Part shown: piece by piece, positions 13,501 to 26,476 of the stretch | How the letters are laid out: every line of letters starts with the position of its first letter | Numbering within the stretch: position 1 is the stretch's first letter | Assembly: GCF_964340395.1 (NCBI RefSeq) | Contig: NC_135558.1 | Location: 6,351,001 to 6,415,000, forward strand | Direction: 5' to 3' | Source: Glandiceps talaboti | Taxonomy: Eukaryota; Hemichordata; Enteropneusta; Spengelidae | DNA length: 64,000 bases | The notes under the pieces: generated by a model | Databases searched by the model: none | Told to the model about the DNA's origin: nothing | The model's input: only the letters and a program-made list of their open reading frames with translations | Program-made: the position numbers and the translations under genes

Positions 13501-15296
13501 TCTAAAGGTGTGTGTCTATGGATTCAATGTTCAATTCTAGTTGGCAGTAGTCAAATTCAGTAAAAAACATTGATGGTCTTTATTGCCAAAGATGTTATTA
13601 CAAATATTGTTATTAAAATTACCCTTCCCATATTAATACCTACAGACATTACAATGAAAACTGATCAAGCTGGAACAGTGACATGGAGACAAAATTGTTG
13701 TTAGATATACTAGTTTGATAATCCCTACAGTATGTTGAGTCCAAATCAACAATCAAAACCATTTGTCGTGTCTCATCATAATTTTGGACCATTTCTACAG
13801 TGAAATCACACATTGGTTTATTTGTCTTTATTTATTGCAATCATTGTAAGAATACTTTGATATGATGTTCAACCATGATTACCGATATCTCCAATTCAAA
13901 TCACTGTTCAGTCTATTCTGTGTTTGTGGCTTGATTAGTTTTCATTGTAAGGGGCACAAGTAGATAACATATATAACAAATGAAAATATATGTGATCAAA
14001 ACTCATCTATGCAAACGTTCAGTCTATGTTCATAAATTTTAATTCAGCTACTACAATTTCTGGATACAAAATGAAGTTGAATTCATGAACATAGAAAATA
14101 TACATATATGTGTCCGCCATTATGATATCATCATGTTAATATAAATGTCAATCAATCAATTTTCTTATAACATCATTACATTTGAAAGTGGTACAAGTTG
14201 AGTTTATAAACTTTTTTCATCCAGGTGAAAATATGTATCAAACTTTGACTACACTGTTCGTGTATGATTTTGATGTTAATGCATACCTGAATACCAAATT
14301 TTAATTCTGTCAATAACAAGTATGTTACAGTAACTACAATACTGAGAGTACCTTTTAAATATGCGACAAAAATTGCCTCAAAATGTATAAACTCAACTTA
14401 TGCCGCTTCAGTTCTAAACATTTGTTCATTTCAACTTGTTAAAGGTATTATTTTTACCACACTTCAAGATCCTGCTGAAGAAAGGTCTCTTCCATCTTAG
14501 GTCCTCCAATAAATCGTTCATCTTATCTTGATATAAATTAACTAAAAAGTAACAACAAATGTTCTGTTTTCTTTTCATCCATCCATCCATCCATCCATCC
14601 ATCCATCCATCCATTCATCCTGGACATCCATCCTTTCAAACTGAATCATTTCATTACAGTACTATTTACATAAACTCATATCTAATCTGCATATACTAAT
14701 TCCTTGCATTGTCAATTACCATTTGTCATGTAGTCATGTAGAGTTGATTAATGCTTCATTTGTGTCAACAGTGCATAGTATACAGCGCCCCCTATTGACA
14801 AAGTTTGGTGAATCAGTACACAATATTAATCAAACTTTTCTCAAAGTGAGACGGAAGTAGATCTCAGCCATTTCATTTTGGAACAGTCTACCTATATAGA
14901 CTGTAAAATGCCTCACGTCATTCTACCCTCATCTTTATTTTGAGAGGGCCACAGGTTGGCGATAGATGAGGCACCTAATATCTCAGATTAATCAAGTTCA
15001 AATTCAGATATGTGAATGACTTTGACACACATTCAAAATACATCAAAACTTCATCATGTGGGGGCGCTATTCATGCGTAATGATCAGCAGGTGTATACCG
15101 AAAACTACCATCATTTGAAAAACTAAAAACTGTTTTCTTTTACTTTTTGTATCCCTATGCAGAGTTAACTCCAGCACCTTGTAACTACAACCCACTGACT
15201 GAAAAGATGGCGTATAAACCTCACAACCCTGCGTTCACAATCCGTGGGTTACGTGGAACAAAACGACATGAATTAGGACCTCACTCTACACTCTAA
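4548..15296 (+). CDS. Sperm-tail PG-rich repeat (STPG/SHIPPO-type) protein with acidic N-terminus, nine coding exons
   Basis: Coding exons are 4548-5478, 7178-7439, 9434-9501, 10059-10202, 10586-10668, 11295-11415, 12124-12249, a 9-base microexon 12786-12794, and 15163-15296. All joins are GT-AG and keep one frame, giving 625 residues. The ATG has a good context (AAAATGG). Residues 1-310 are highly acidic, rich in E, D, K, N and Q, and presumably disordered. The rest carries degenerate PG-rich repeats of the form P-G-P-x-x-Y followed by a bulky segment with F-x-I/F-G: GPGPWTYSP, TPATYN, APNAYD and TPAPCNYNP. Such repeats occur in ODF3/CIMAP and STPG proteins, which bind axonemal or cytoskeletal microtubules, so a cilium or sperm-flagellum role is inferred. 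The exact orthologue is not recognised. Attachment of the acidic first exon rests only on phase agreement (codon split 1+2) and adjacency. Confidence 0.8.
6813..6935. repeat. G-rich degenerate tandem repeat in intron
   Basis: Repeated units of about 35 bp contain GAGGGAGGGGG followed by CAAGGTACTACT. They lie in the first long intron of the STPG-repeat gene and could form G-quadruplexes on the + strand. Confidence 0.6.
8884..9182. repeat. About 40-bp minisatellite in intron
   Basis: Seven or so imperfect copies of a unit containing TTTCTGAATTTTGTACTGG and ATTACACATTTGGT, within the intron before the 9434 exon. The open frames across it are repeat artefacts. Confidence 0.85.
10856..10946. repeat. 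(CAGACA)n / (AC)n microsatellite
   Basis: Alternating ACAGAC units in an intron of the STPG-repeat gene. The coding frames over it are repetitive QTQTQT or CLCLCL and are not genes. Confidence 0.9.
11489..11746. mobile_element. Foldback-type MITE with about 100-bp terminal inverted repeats
   Basis: The left end reads TAGACTGACGACAG and the right end is its imperfect complement CTGTCGACAGTCTA. The complementarity continues inward for roughly 100 bases; for example TTTTTGCTACATTTTTATATCT pairs with an AGATAAAACATAGCAAAAA stretch. There is no coding capacity. It lies in the intron between the 11295 and 12124 exons. This is a typical non-autonomous DNA transposon structure; the family was not assigned. 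Confidence 0.75.
14194..14400. mobile_element. Short TIR element (MITE), copy 1
   Basis: It begins CAAGTTGAGTTTATAAAC and ends with the complement TATAAACTCAACTT, about 205 bp apart, with no open frame. The same ends and the inner sequence (ACTGAG..ACCTTTTAAATATGC) recur at 20509-20875, so this is a dispersed family. Confidence 0.7.
14577..14620. repeat. (ATCC)n microsatellite
   Basis: About ten ATCC units in the last intron of the STPG-repeat gene. Confidence 0.9.
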
Positions 15297-17140
15297 ATAT
15301 CGTACATTATTGGAGTAGAGAAAAAGTCTGAAAACAAATGAAGAAATAACAGACAAATATAAAAAATTTGCTATTACTTACAAAAAAGAAATTTTCATAA
15401 TCATTTACGGTATACTCACTGTCAGCTGTTTATCAATTCTAAAAAACGCTTGAAGCATTATAGTAATGAAATTATTTTTTGTAAAAAAGTTTGTATTTGT
15501 ATTTCTGAAATCTAATGCCGTCCAGTGTGAATGTTTTTGTACTAAATATTTTCAGATTTAGGTGTGTTATATTCCCAGGGTGTTTGGAAAGCAATACTAA
15601 ATGAAAGTATCAATAGAAAATATGGACATTCTACACATGTTGTTAAACACTGTATTTTCAATGGGATAAGATTTTTGCTTTTACTGAAAATTTGGGTTTG
15701 GGTGTTTGGCTTTCGTTTGTTTTAGACTAAGTTGTGGAAATTTGTACAGAATGCACTCATAGAAAGTATTTTCATGGAACTGGCTTTAATCTTGGCAATA
15801 CTGAAAACAGTCAAATTGAAAGACACCTGACAAAGATATAACATTGCAGTGTTTCCGTTTGCGTCAAATCTTGCGTATTTTACGCATTTTCAAATAAATT
15901 TACACATAAATATTAGTGTCTGCATATGCCCGTATGCACTCGATTAGCCCAAGAAGACAGAGCCATTTTGTTTACAATGTTCACTTTTCTCATGCAAGTA
16001 TTTGAGTTTATGTTTAGACTCCTGAGTTCCACAATGGCTTATAGTATTTTGCAAAGACACAGAGACATTTTGAATTTCTACCACTGTACTCTACATCAAA
16101 TGGAAGTGCTCATCCTACAGAGAAATACACTTCAAAGATTATTTTTATGAAAATGAACACATTCTTCACAACTTTCTCCTTCATGGAAAAAAAGAACCTT
16201 TTCCACATCTAGACAAAAATGTTGGTTTTTGGCACCTTTGTGTTCGTGTGTAGAAAAAAATGAACAGTATTTTTATGAAAATGAACCCACACTCTGCATA
16301 ACTTTTCACATAAATTAAAAAAGGAACAGTTTCCACACTGAAAGGAAATTTTGAGATTTGTCACGTTTGTTTTTGTGTAAAAAAAATTCACTGTATGATT
16401 TGTGTTCTGAAGAGTGGACTTATAGTTTGGCAACTATTTTGAATGAAACTGGGTGTACAATTTATTGATTTTTCTGTGTTTTACTTCTGTTGACCTTTGA
16501 CCCCAAATTTTAATTTTGTAATTAACAAAGCTTGCTTTTATACATCTTTCTGTGAGAAAAAAAAATTACTTTCATTCTGTTTTGTAGTGTACGATAGACT
16601 TAAGTACACTTTTTAAAAAAAATATTCAGCCAAACTTTTGTTGAAACTCGTGTCTTGGCCAAGATTGAAAATATTTTACAAAATCCTGTGGTTGTGTATG
16701 ATGTAGAGAAGTTTGAGGATATATAATGTCTTCTATTCAGAACATAGCAAAATATTTGAGACCTTCTCACCCAAAACCTCCAAAAACAGAGTGAATATAA
16801 TGACTGAGTCGTTTCTCAAAATTTGTTGTTTCATTCTCATTCTCACCATTACTATTCATTCACTGTTTATGGCTATTTATAAGAATTAAAACTTGATCAT
16901 GATGGAAATTTGCAAACAACCACAAATCTGTATTTGAAGAGTTTTTTTGTATATGCATAAATTATGTGTAACAATATGCAAATAGTTGGAAGAAGCAAAA
17001 ATGGCTATCTTACCAACATGTGGATTTGAGACCATGTACCTTTGACAGTGAACTTGTTGAATTTTTTCCTACCTTCATAAATGTATCATACATTGTTTGT
17101 AGAACTGAAAGACCCAATAAAAGTTCTAATTTGTGAACAT
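15297..17140 (+). other. Probable 3'UTR of the STPG-repeat gene
   Basis: AT-rich non-coding sequence after the TAA at 15294-15296. Candidate poly(A) signals AATAAA occur near 15893 and at 17116-17121. The second, followed by T-rich sequence, is the better end. No independent gene is seen in it. Confidence 0.45.
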
Positions 17141-18129
17141 CATTGTAAATTTATTGTGATTCTGTCATAATTGACATTGAGGGCGCCATAACAATATTAC
17201 ATCACAGCCAGGCCCATCACCTGAAATAAATATGCTTAGGCAAAATTTTTAAAAAATTGTGTGTTTCTGATAACCCTAGTTTAAGCTGCTGACCCTAAAC
17301 ATTTTTTGAAACATTCAAACAAAAAGATGACCAATTCTTTGTCATGTACGTCTGTTTTCTTTCACAGGTGATGTCTGTACATATCACATCAAACTATCAT
17401 CAGGTGTATTCTGACCAACATTTTGGTTGATTTTGGGTAGAAGCAAAAATAAATACATTAAAAAAAGAGAAAATAAAATCCTGACAAACCTACCCTATTT
17501 TCTGAGGCCATGTTATTGGAAACACAGGCCAAGTTATCGGCAAAACAATTACCCCCCCCCCCCACCCGTTATACAAAAGAAAAAAATGATCATTATTTTT
17601 CTGCCACTTTGGAGAAAATTTCTAGTGGGTAATAATCATACTTTTAATAACACGGCCAGGTAGAGCCAGATATATTGAGAAAACAATTCTTTAATATTGG
17701 CCTAATTAAGTTGACCAATTTTCTAAAAAGCAAACAAAATATAAAATAGCATGGTCACAGTTTAATCAATAAATAGTGTAGAACAACATGCACACATTTT
17801 TTGTGGTGAGGGTCAAGTTTGAATTTCAGTTTCATTTAATCATAGAAGTCTCTATATTACATGTCTCGCGTATTATATTGTAGTGGTATGTGTTTGTGCT
17901 GGCGTGTTCATCTTATAGAGCGCCCTCACAGGTATACTATGAACATGGCGCCTACACACAGTACACGCCTGCGTACGTTCGTACAGACAAAACATGCATA
18001 ATTCGTCTGCCATTATTGTTGATAATCGCTAAGTAATGTGACGAATCCGCAAACCTATTCGAGGAATTTTATTGTAAGACTTTACATAACAGTTTAAAAG
18101 TGACTGTAGATGTGAGAGAGACAAGGATA
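17141..18129. other. Intergenic stretch and PPP1R11 upstream region
   Basis: Non-coding DNA with a C-homopolymer near 17551. The 200 bases before the ATG at 18130 are richer in CpG (CGCCTACACACAGTACACGC, GCGTACGTTCGTACAG), consistent with a housekeeping promoter. There is no TATA box. Confidence 0.4.
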
Positions 18130-20292
18130 ATGGCTACAGTTACAAGGACGACATTGTCTGAAACAAGGACGGAATCACCATCGCGATCGGTGAGTGTCAA
18201 AACTTGACGTGGTCAAGAATCATGCAATCGAGTTGACGTTTTACAAATGTAATAATATGATTTGTCACGACAATCTTCACACATCTCATCACATCACATT
18301 TTTCAATACACCGGAGTCTTTAATGTGTATGTCGCCGTTCTGCCTTTTCCAACGTGTCGTTAGTTTAGCCCTGTTCTAGTAATAATATTGAGCATGTCAG
18401 TGTGTCACTCGCAGATAACAGTATAGAACTTTAAAAGGGTTTGATGGTACCATTTCGAGATCCCATTCCTAGATCCTATGTTTCATGTCATGTATCATTT
18501 GTCGCTGGAAACAGTAATATAATACATGTATTATTTTGTTTCCTACTATTAACTGAAAATGGCAAACCAGGGATGACAAATAGAGGCAATGAAAGAACAG
18601 ATATCAATAACAATTCAGTTTCATAAAGGGCAGGATATGTCCATCATTTTATCATGTCATGTCATTTGATCTTTTTGACCATAAGCAAATAGATGCACCC
18701 CTTTGTTGAAGACATACTTCCCTTGGCAGAACAAAGTTATATTTTAATGTACTATGTTCTTGCTAAGATTTAGAACTCTAGTACCAGGGAGAGGGAATTC
18801 TCGTTAAAAATGCATTGTTTTATGGTATTATTATTAGAAATGTGAGGAACTACACATATAAATAATAATACAAAAACGTTAAACAATGTATATATGTACT
18901 TGTAATTTTATCACTGACACTAACCATAGGCCAAGCACCAGTGTTGATATACCACTGACACACGGTGACACAGCAATTTATTGTGAACTATCAAAATTTG
19001 TTTGTTCCCCCTAAAGTAAAGTAATCCACCCATCGTTACACTGATAAATTGTTGATTATAGTGAAAATAAACGTTTTTTAAATACATGTATCATTAAATA
19101 GTTTTGAATCTTTTTTTTTTGTACAGCCTAATGTTACATTAAAATTGAAGAAACCTAAGTCAGACAAAAAGGTGAAGTGGGATGAAGATACTGTAGACAA
19201 TGAACATATGAATAAGAAGAAATCGAAATGTAAGTATTAGAAGTATGGTCTATAGTTTTGATGCGGTATACTGGTAGTCTGTAAGATATGACATGGTGGG
19301 TGTACCCTCATCAACTTACCCCTACAGAGGAAAGGGCTGGTGAGGGCAAACCTGGGAGGGGCATTCCCATAGAAAGGCATACAAGTAAGTGCAGCCAAAT
19401 GAGTCAATTTTTCATGAAAAAGTCCCTAAACATGGGGTCGACTTTTCGTCTGAAAATTCTCAAATCATGGGTTCGATACATACATGTACCTATTCGCATA
19501 AGAATTTTTTTCAAATTCCCACATAAAAGGTAAAAATTGTGTCCACTGAACGTCTAGTATGCGTCCACAATGCGTAGCACCTAGTGTATGTAGAATACTA
19601 ATATGAGTGCTCCAAGGTCATGACATGGATAGTTTACAGAAATGAAATTCACAAAGTTGAAGAATGTCTGGATAATATTTCACAACTGCACATTCTGTTT
19701 GACTATTATACCATGCACTAGCCAAGTTTATGCATTTAAACAGGAAATACAAAATTTATATCTGTGTCATGACAATTGATGTTTATAATGTTGGTTCTGT
19801 TGAGCTCAAATATGAGTTGACATTTAAGAAATGTAAAGTTGTTGGCAGCTGAGCAGCTAGCTGAAGAGTCTCTTAAGTTACCAATGCAGTCTGGGCTCAA
19901 ACCTGCCAAGAGTTGGCTGGGTTTGACCCTAGCGAATAATGCAGGTTTTGCACTCCAGTTTCCTCCTGCTTAAACACTAGGGCCTTCCACAAGTGGTGTC
20001 CATATTTGATTTTCCGAATTTAATTTGGATCAGTTAAGTGTATATTATTATTACAATACTGTTACTTCAAATGTTACATTTTTAGGAACAATATAACCAT
20101 TTTTATTATAATTCTTAATTTCCAGGTTGCTGTATTTATGAGAAACCAAAAGCATTTGGTGAAAGTTCTTCTGAAGACAGTGAAGACGACGACGACTGTG
20201 GTCACTGTAGAGGACACAAGAAAAAGACAAACCCCAAATATCAGCAGCCACAAGGGCCACCGTTAGATGATGAACCAGGGCCATCATCATAA
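18130..20292 (+). CDS. PPP1R11: Protein phosphatase 1 regulatory subunit 11 (inhibitor-3)
   Basis: Three exons, 18130-18189, 19127-19229 and 20126-20292, join in frame to 109 residues (the human protein is about 126). Residues 21-40 give the PP1-docking region with the KVKW (KVxW) motif. DTVDNEHM, which follows, is nearly invariant in the family. Next come the cysteine-rich [14 protein letters not shown] segment, an acidic run and [10 protein letters not shown]. The family binds and inhibits PP1 catalytic subunit in nucleus and cytoplasm; the vertebrate protein has also been reported to act as an E3 ubiquitin ligase on TLR2. The N-terminal exon is short and poorly conserved, so its start rests on the ATG, the strong donor GTGAGT and phase 0. 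The gene converges on POLR1H, its neighbour in the human MHC region as well. Confidence 0.95.
19848..20040 (+). mobile_element. tRNA-derived SINE, degenerate
   Basis: In PPP1R11 intron 2 there is a tRNA-like segment (GGCAGCTGAGCAGCTAGCTGAAGAG, then a B-box-like GGCTCAAACC). About 60 bases on comes a body with CACTCCAGTTTCCTCCTGC. The same body motif, CTCCGGTTTCCTCCTGC, is found in the better-preserved SINE at 52.97-53.27 kb. Confidence 0.55.
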
Positions 20293-20508
20293 CATTACTG
20301 ATTGCTCGTAAAACTCCTGAACCATTTACAAATCAGACAACCATTGATAACTATAAACTGTATATTTGATATGCAAACATGCATTGTTGTGAACACTGTG
20401 TATCAGATTTTTTTTGTGTGCGAGTATTTAGAGCATAGATAGACGTCACTGGATTGTTAGAATACGCATGTTATACTTTATATAGAGTACCTTTTAGTTA
20501 AATTGGCG

Positions 20509-20875
20509 CAAGTTGAGGTTTTATGCAAGTATTTTCACTTGGGCGTTTTACCCCCGAGTGAAAATACTTACATAAAACCTTGATTAAACTATTCTAGTAT
20601 AATATTAATATCAATGCATGTCTTTCTATAACATTACAATTTGTGTTCTGGCATGGTTAGAATAGTTGATTGCATAGTAGAGATGTCCTGTTCATTTTTT
20701 TCTACGTATGATTTAAAATCATGTCATTGGATCACTTGGAAGTTATATCGTAATATCAGGTTTGAGTTCAGTCAGTTGGAAATGATGGTTAGTGTGCTTC
20801 AGTAAGTAGAATACTGAGCAAACCTTTTTTAAATATGCAGCAAAATTATGCTCAAAGACATATAAACTCAACTTG
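20509..20875. mobile_element. Short TIR element (MITE), copy 2
   Basis: Ends CAAGTTGAGGTTTTAT and TATAAACTCAACTTG match the 14.2-kb element. The left end also contains a near-perfect local hairpin (about 20514-20545 against 20552-20583) built on GTATTTTCACT and its complement. Confidence 0.65.
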
Positions 20876-22589
20876 TGTTCCTAGTAGACACTGCCGATAA
20901 ATTCCAAGCCTCAAATAGCTGTTACTTTTTGAAATTTACTCACAACTAATCTTCACTGGAAACAAGTCACTCTTGCAAATTAGATGACTTGCCTGTCTAC
21001 TAGTCATTGATGGTACTGTGTACACTCAGGCTGGTTTGATGTATCTGTGTTAACATTACACAGACAGTCTGAACCTTTTCATTTTTTGACAAGTTGGACG
21101 TTAATGGTTTGATCACTGTGCTTCAGTGGAAAATAACAAAACTTATGAACAAAAGCATACAGCTACTGAGGATAGTACAAAATTTCAGAGAGGACATCTG
21201 ATTGAGATATATGGTAAAGTTAAGAAACTGGGGGAGGTCGATGGGTTACATTGGCATGACGTAGTAATATATTAGTCTGTAAGGTACCGGTACGTCATGA
21301 CAGGGCGCCCTCATGCACCACCCAATCCTTTTAATGAGTACTCACTGATAGGCATGGCATGACGTGTTGTATCTTACAAACTAGTAGCTATATAGGGTCA
21401 GTTGAAATTTGTAGTTTGATAACTGATAAACTGTTATCAGTGAATACCACCTATGAAAACATAATAGCAAATGAATTTAGAAGTTTAAAAAAAAGAGAAA
21501 ATTTCAATATTCATCGATCCAATATATCATCCAATATTTTCCATTTGAATAGTAAATATTTGAATTGTTGTGAGATGTTTCATTCTTTCTTCATTATTAC
21601 AAGCCTATTCCATAGCAAAAATATTGATTTTAAGCATAATCAACTTGCAAGGGAAGTTCATGTGGTAGAACGAGAAAACACAGTGAAACATTTCCAGAAA
21701 TTGCAAGAGGATCGACAAATTTTCAATGACTTTGTACATTACCGATATTCTCAGGTCATATTATATGTAGGACATATTTATAAAGTGAACGCTGACATGA
21801 TCATTGAGACACACACAGTAGTGATAACAGCTTACTGTAATTATTAAACTTTATGGGGGGGGGGGGGATAATGTGATGCTCAAAACATCCCACTTTCAAT
21901 ATCCTTAAATATTTTCATCAGGTTGGTAAAACATAGTAATAATAATTAGTTCTTGTACCACAACCAAGGGTTCTTGTTACTAACAAGTAACATTTTACCT
22001 GTTCAAGACAGAAGGCTTTGTCAAAGTGTTTGTTTGCTGGCTCTACGCAATTAAGTAATTAGAATCCATGGACAATGATACAAGAACCAATTACTACCTA
22101 ATTTCAATAGTTTAGTGGTAACTATGCATTGTTGCTTTTTTTTTACCCGTTCTTGACACTTCCTTTACTAGTGTAGTCAGGTGGTCTATTTTATTGTCAC
22201 AAAGTGAAATAAAACACATACACACACAAATATACAGATTGACTTCAGTGTGTGTTTATTTACAGTGAATGTGAATGACTGGTGGATTATGTTTGTGGCT
22301 GAACAATAAAGAATTGTACGGCTGGTTTGGTAGATTTCATTTCAGATATGTATGTTTATGATCAAGGAATCAAGGTTACAGTTTCATCAGAGTGACACCC
22401 CCCACCCACCCACCCACCCACCCGCTCACACACACACACACACACAAGTGATTGAACGTGAATTTGTCCACTACTACTGGGGATGGATCAGTCCATGATG
22501 ACAGGATTCAACTACAACAAAACTGATGACATTGATTGTAGTACCACAAAACTTATGACATCATTTGTAGAGTCACAAAATTGATAAGA

Positions 22590-22850
22590 TTCAACTACAG
22601 CAAAACTGATGACATGGGTTATAGTGTCACAAAACTTGGATTCTAGTATCACAAAACTGATGACATGGGTTGTAGTGTCACAAAACTTGGACTCTAGTAT
22701 CACAAAACTGATGACATGGGTTGTAGTGTCACAAAACTTGGATTCTAGTATCACAAAACTGATGACATGGGTTGTAGTGTCACAAAACTTGGATTCTAGT
22801 ATCACAAAACTGATGACATGGGATGTAGTGTCACAAACTTGATGACAGAT
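22590..22850. repeat. 51-bp minisatellite
   Basis: About five near-identical units containing ACTGATGACATGGGTTGTAG and TGTCACAAAACTTGGATTC, with more diverged units on both sides to about 23000. The period of 51 is a multiple of 3, so both strands stay open, but there is no splice or start context and I do not call a gene. There are no unique spacers, so it is not a CRISPR array. Confidence 0.9.
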
Positions 22851-23172
22851 TCTACTACCACTATACTGATGACATTGATTCTAGTATCACAAAATAGATG
22901 ACATCAGCTGTAGTGTCACAAACCCAATGACAGATTCTACCACCACTGTACTAATGACAGGCATAAGTGTCACAAAACTGATGTGGACTCTAAGTTACCT
23001 CAAAACTGATGATGTGACATAGACACACACTGTTGTGGCAAATACCAGTATGGGTATAAATTCCTATGTCTACAATTTGAAAGTGACTTCTTGGTACAAG
23101 ATCAGTTGTGTTACACAGTCAAGTACTTCATCTCAAATACAGCTACAGTACAGTCTACAAAAATCAGTTGTG

Positions 23173-26100
23173 TTATGAATATTCTGACTCTTGAAACCTG
23201 CAAGACAAAAAAGTTTTAAAACTTCTTTATTCATGAAATATTTTACAGTATTATATCTGGCATGGATATATATAAAGGCACAACAAAGCTTGTACTTTCT
23301 GAACTCCGTGGAATGAATTGTGAATACAATTGAATCCATTACTACCTTTGTAAGTGCATATAGGATTATACCCCTCACATAGCAACCCAACAGGTCCCCA
23401 TCTATACAGCTGGTTGACTGGGACACAATCAGTTCAAATCTTACCCAACGACCTTAGTCATTCAGATACAAATAGCAGTAATAAGGCTCAAACCAGCAAC
23501 CTGCAGATTCCGAGCCAGCCACTCTCAACATTTGCCTTACATGGTAACAACTAGATTATTGGCTGAAAGCCTTTGCCTTTATGGTAGCAACTAGATTATT
23601 GGCTGAAAGCCTTTGCCTTATATGGTAGCAACTAGATTATTGGCTAAAAGCCTTTGCCTTATATGGTAGTAACTAGATTATTGGCTGAAAGCTTTTGATA
23701 TGTGTCTAACACAAAGAGTAGAAGTACAGACACTGACCTGCATTTTGGACAGAGATAGAATACAGTTTGACCTTCATCAGCTGATCTAGTTTGTTTAGTA
23801 TGGTAAATCATTCCATCATTTCCACACTGACCACATTTCCTGTCAACCTGAAAATAACAAGGTGGTTAAATACAGAATGATAGCTTACTTTACTGGGATG
23901 AATCACACAGTGTTTCATACAGGACAAAGTTTTAATTCTATCCGTATAGTGACAACATGTATAGAAGCAAGTAGCAAAAGGAACACAGTGCTTAATTCAG
24001 ACATGTAGTACAGACTGAATTTCAGCCATGTAGGTACAGTGCTGATTTGAAATATATGTATAACACTCAATATTCTTAGGCATGCACTGTGTTATATTCC
24101 ACATATGCGTAAAGTATTGAGCACACGGTGCCAAATTACAGATGTGTGTGAACTGCTAAAATTTAGGAATTTATACATCATACATGGTTGCATATTTCAC
24201 CATAGACAGTGAAGAAGTTCTCCCACTATCTATGATTTCACATATACATGTAGTATGGAGTTTCAGGCATGCAAACTGTCGGCATGCACTAAGGCATACC
24301 ACTGAATTACACACATGTAAATTCTATTGTATTTGCGACATTACACTGTGCTAGATTTCAGACAGTACAGTACTCTTAAATCCTGCTTCATCCCTGTCAC
24401 AGCCCTGCAATGTATGTAGCACTATGGGGAGTCATCTTTACTGTTTGTTGGTTGCTGTGTGTTTACTCACCTTTGGTCCATTCATCAAACTATCTACTGG
24501 TTCACCACTTTCCATATGTAACTGTTCTTTTCTTGTATTTAATGTAATTTGTGAGTGCATTTCTATCCCATCAAAATCTGTCAACATACAATCATATTGA
24601 ATAAATTGATAAATTTACCATATACATTTACAATGACAACTTGAAGTCTCTGGGCTATGGGCTAGACAAGACAAGGACTGTGATGTACTACTATTCTAAT
24701 TCATTGGCAGTATACCAAGGGTGTTACATTAAGTACTACTCTGGCAAGTGAGGTCTCGATTTATTATGAGAAACACACACAAAATCTATTTTTGTTCCAT
24801 ACAGTAAATTACACAAATGGGTGATAGGGGTGCCTCTGTAGTGCAAATGTAATCACCACTTAATCAAGATAGAATATAAATACTGAAAGTCCCCCAAAAT
24901 GTACAATGCAAGACCAAGGAAGTAATCAGATATGCCAGACTTCTGTTTCTGTGAGTACAATCAAAGTTGCCATATGGATGATAATTAGGTATTGATTTTT
25001 GATTTTTGATTTTATAAAATAATTTTATCATGCCTTCCTACATGAAAAATCAATGTGAAACAACATATGCCAAGTAATTGTTTGTTACTCAATAAATTGC
25101 AAAAGATTAATAAATTGTACGCACAATAACAATCATTTTTACACATTTTTTAAAATAGCTTTTTGCAGTGTATTGAGTTACAAACACAGACTTGGCATGT
25201 GTTGTTATTCATTGATTTTTCAAGTAGGAAGCAAAGATAAAATTGTTAATTAAAATCCAATAAATACCCAATCCTCATCCATATGGCCACTTTAAAGCAA
25301 CACCCATTAACCCTTTCATGACTAGAGATGAGTTTTATATAATAAGACCCAATTTATATGAACATTTTCATAATTACAATAACATTACTTTATTAGGAAG
25401 TAACATTTCTTTAATTCCAGTCTCAGAATGAAGTTGATAATATGCCAAAAACCTACATAAAAACAAAAATTTTGTTCAAACTATTTTGGTGGGAAAGTTT
25501 TCAGTACTGAAGGGGTTAATGACTTACATGGATGTGGTTTATGTGTACCTATTAACCAGGGACCTTGAGTGACTGAGATATAGCAGAGTAACACAGTTCA
25601 CTAAATCTAGTTTAGCTTTTCCTATAAAGTATTAAAAAGTCAGAACTATACAATGTAATGGGAGAAAGCTGAACATATGATCAAAGGCAAAATAAACTTA
25701 CATGTAGAACATGATAGAGAATTATTTATATAATTAGTCAGTCAGAATATTTCCATAGTTACCTGTTGATAAGATTTTCTAAATGATGTAATATAGTTTC
25801 AACAGTGTCTTTTCATTGTAGATTGTCCAATTAATTGCATGTATGTTGAAAGATTATTAATTAAAAAATAATTTTATTCAATGAATGTAGGATAAACAAT
25901 AATCCGATACTATTTCACACAATTTTTTTTCAGTTTCATTAAGATTATGAAATAACATCTTGAGTAATTTGGCCGATTTTCTTATAAAAGTTGTTTGTAA
26001 TTTCGGTATTCATTTGTCAAATTGAATATAATTTTTGTAATGAAATTTCTGTATGAATGAAATTAACAAAAAAAATAAATTGTATAGGATTTTTTACTGT

Positions 26101-26476
26101 ACAATTTCAAAATAAAATCATACACATTGATTCAAGTGCCTGTGCAGGCTGTGGACTATACAGTATGTAATCGACTAGTCATGCTTGCAGACCAGTACAC
26201 GCGTTTCGCACGACTGCGGAGTAATTTACTGCCATCTACAAACACGACTATCGACGTACATGTACTGCACTACTAGTAATAGTAGTCGACTAGCTGTTCA
26301 TCAACACATTTTTATGAAGTATTCTACTGACCTGTCACGTCCACTCTATAATGGCAAGTTTGGCACAACACAAACTCGTCATAACCTGGAAGTGGCAAAA
26401 TTGAACCACAAGTTGGGCAAAACTCTAGGTCACTTCTGAACGCGAGTTCCACGCTTTTCTTGCTGGTGGTCGCCAT
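23173..26476 (-). CDS. POLR1H: RNA polymerase I subunit RPA12 (ZNRD1)
   Basis: Four exons on the - strand: 26476-26332, 24577-24471, 23847-23738 and a 25-base terminal exon 23197-23173. They join in frame to 128 residues (the human protein is 126). The N-terminal zinc ribbon has CPTCG and [10 protein letters not shown]. The C-terminal TFIIS-like ribbon has [13 protein letters not shown], the catalytic-hairpin motif RSADEGQT and CPKC. The tail FQESEYS matches the usual short FQE-type end of the family. The subunit sits in the Pol I core and supports RNA cleavage and termination in the nucleolus. The ATG (26476-26474, on a GCCATTT context) precedes the conserved [10 protein letters not shown] block by 15 residues, as in orthologues. 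Intron 3 carries a 43-bp minisatellite. Confidence 0.95.
23535..23695. repeat. About 43-bp minisatellite in POLR1H intron 3
   Basis: Four copies of a unit reading GGTAGCAACTAGATTATTGG followed by CTGAAAGCCTTTGCCTT. Confidence 0.85.

Larger units (their letters stand above)
20293..23172. other. Intergenic region between convergent PPP1R11 and POLR1H
   Basis: Non-coding DNA holding a MITE (20509-20875), CA and CCCA microsatellites (about 22398-22446) and a 51-bp minisatellite. AATAAA near 22208 and 22306 (+) and TTTATT near 22253 (AATAAA on the - strand) are possible poly(A) signals. An open frame of 162 codons at 21359 has no recognisable domain and is not called. Confidence 0.5.

Noticed and set aside
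21359-21847. 162-codon open frame between PPP1R11 and POLR1H
   Set aside because: No recognisable domain, no splice or promoter support, and AT-rich composition; it could be a decayed element. It was kept out for lack of evidence.
22590-22850. Regular repeats that might suggest a CRISPR array
   Set aside because: The units are contiguous 51-bp copies without unique spacers and the DNA is eukaryotic; it is a minisatellite.
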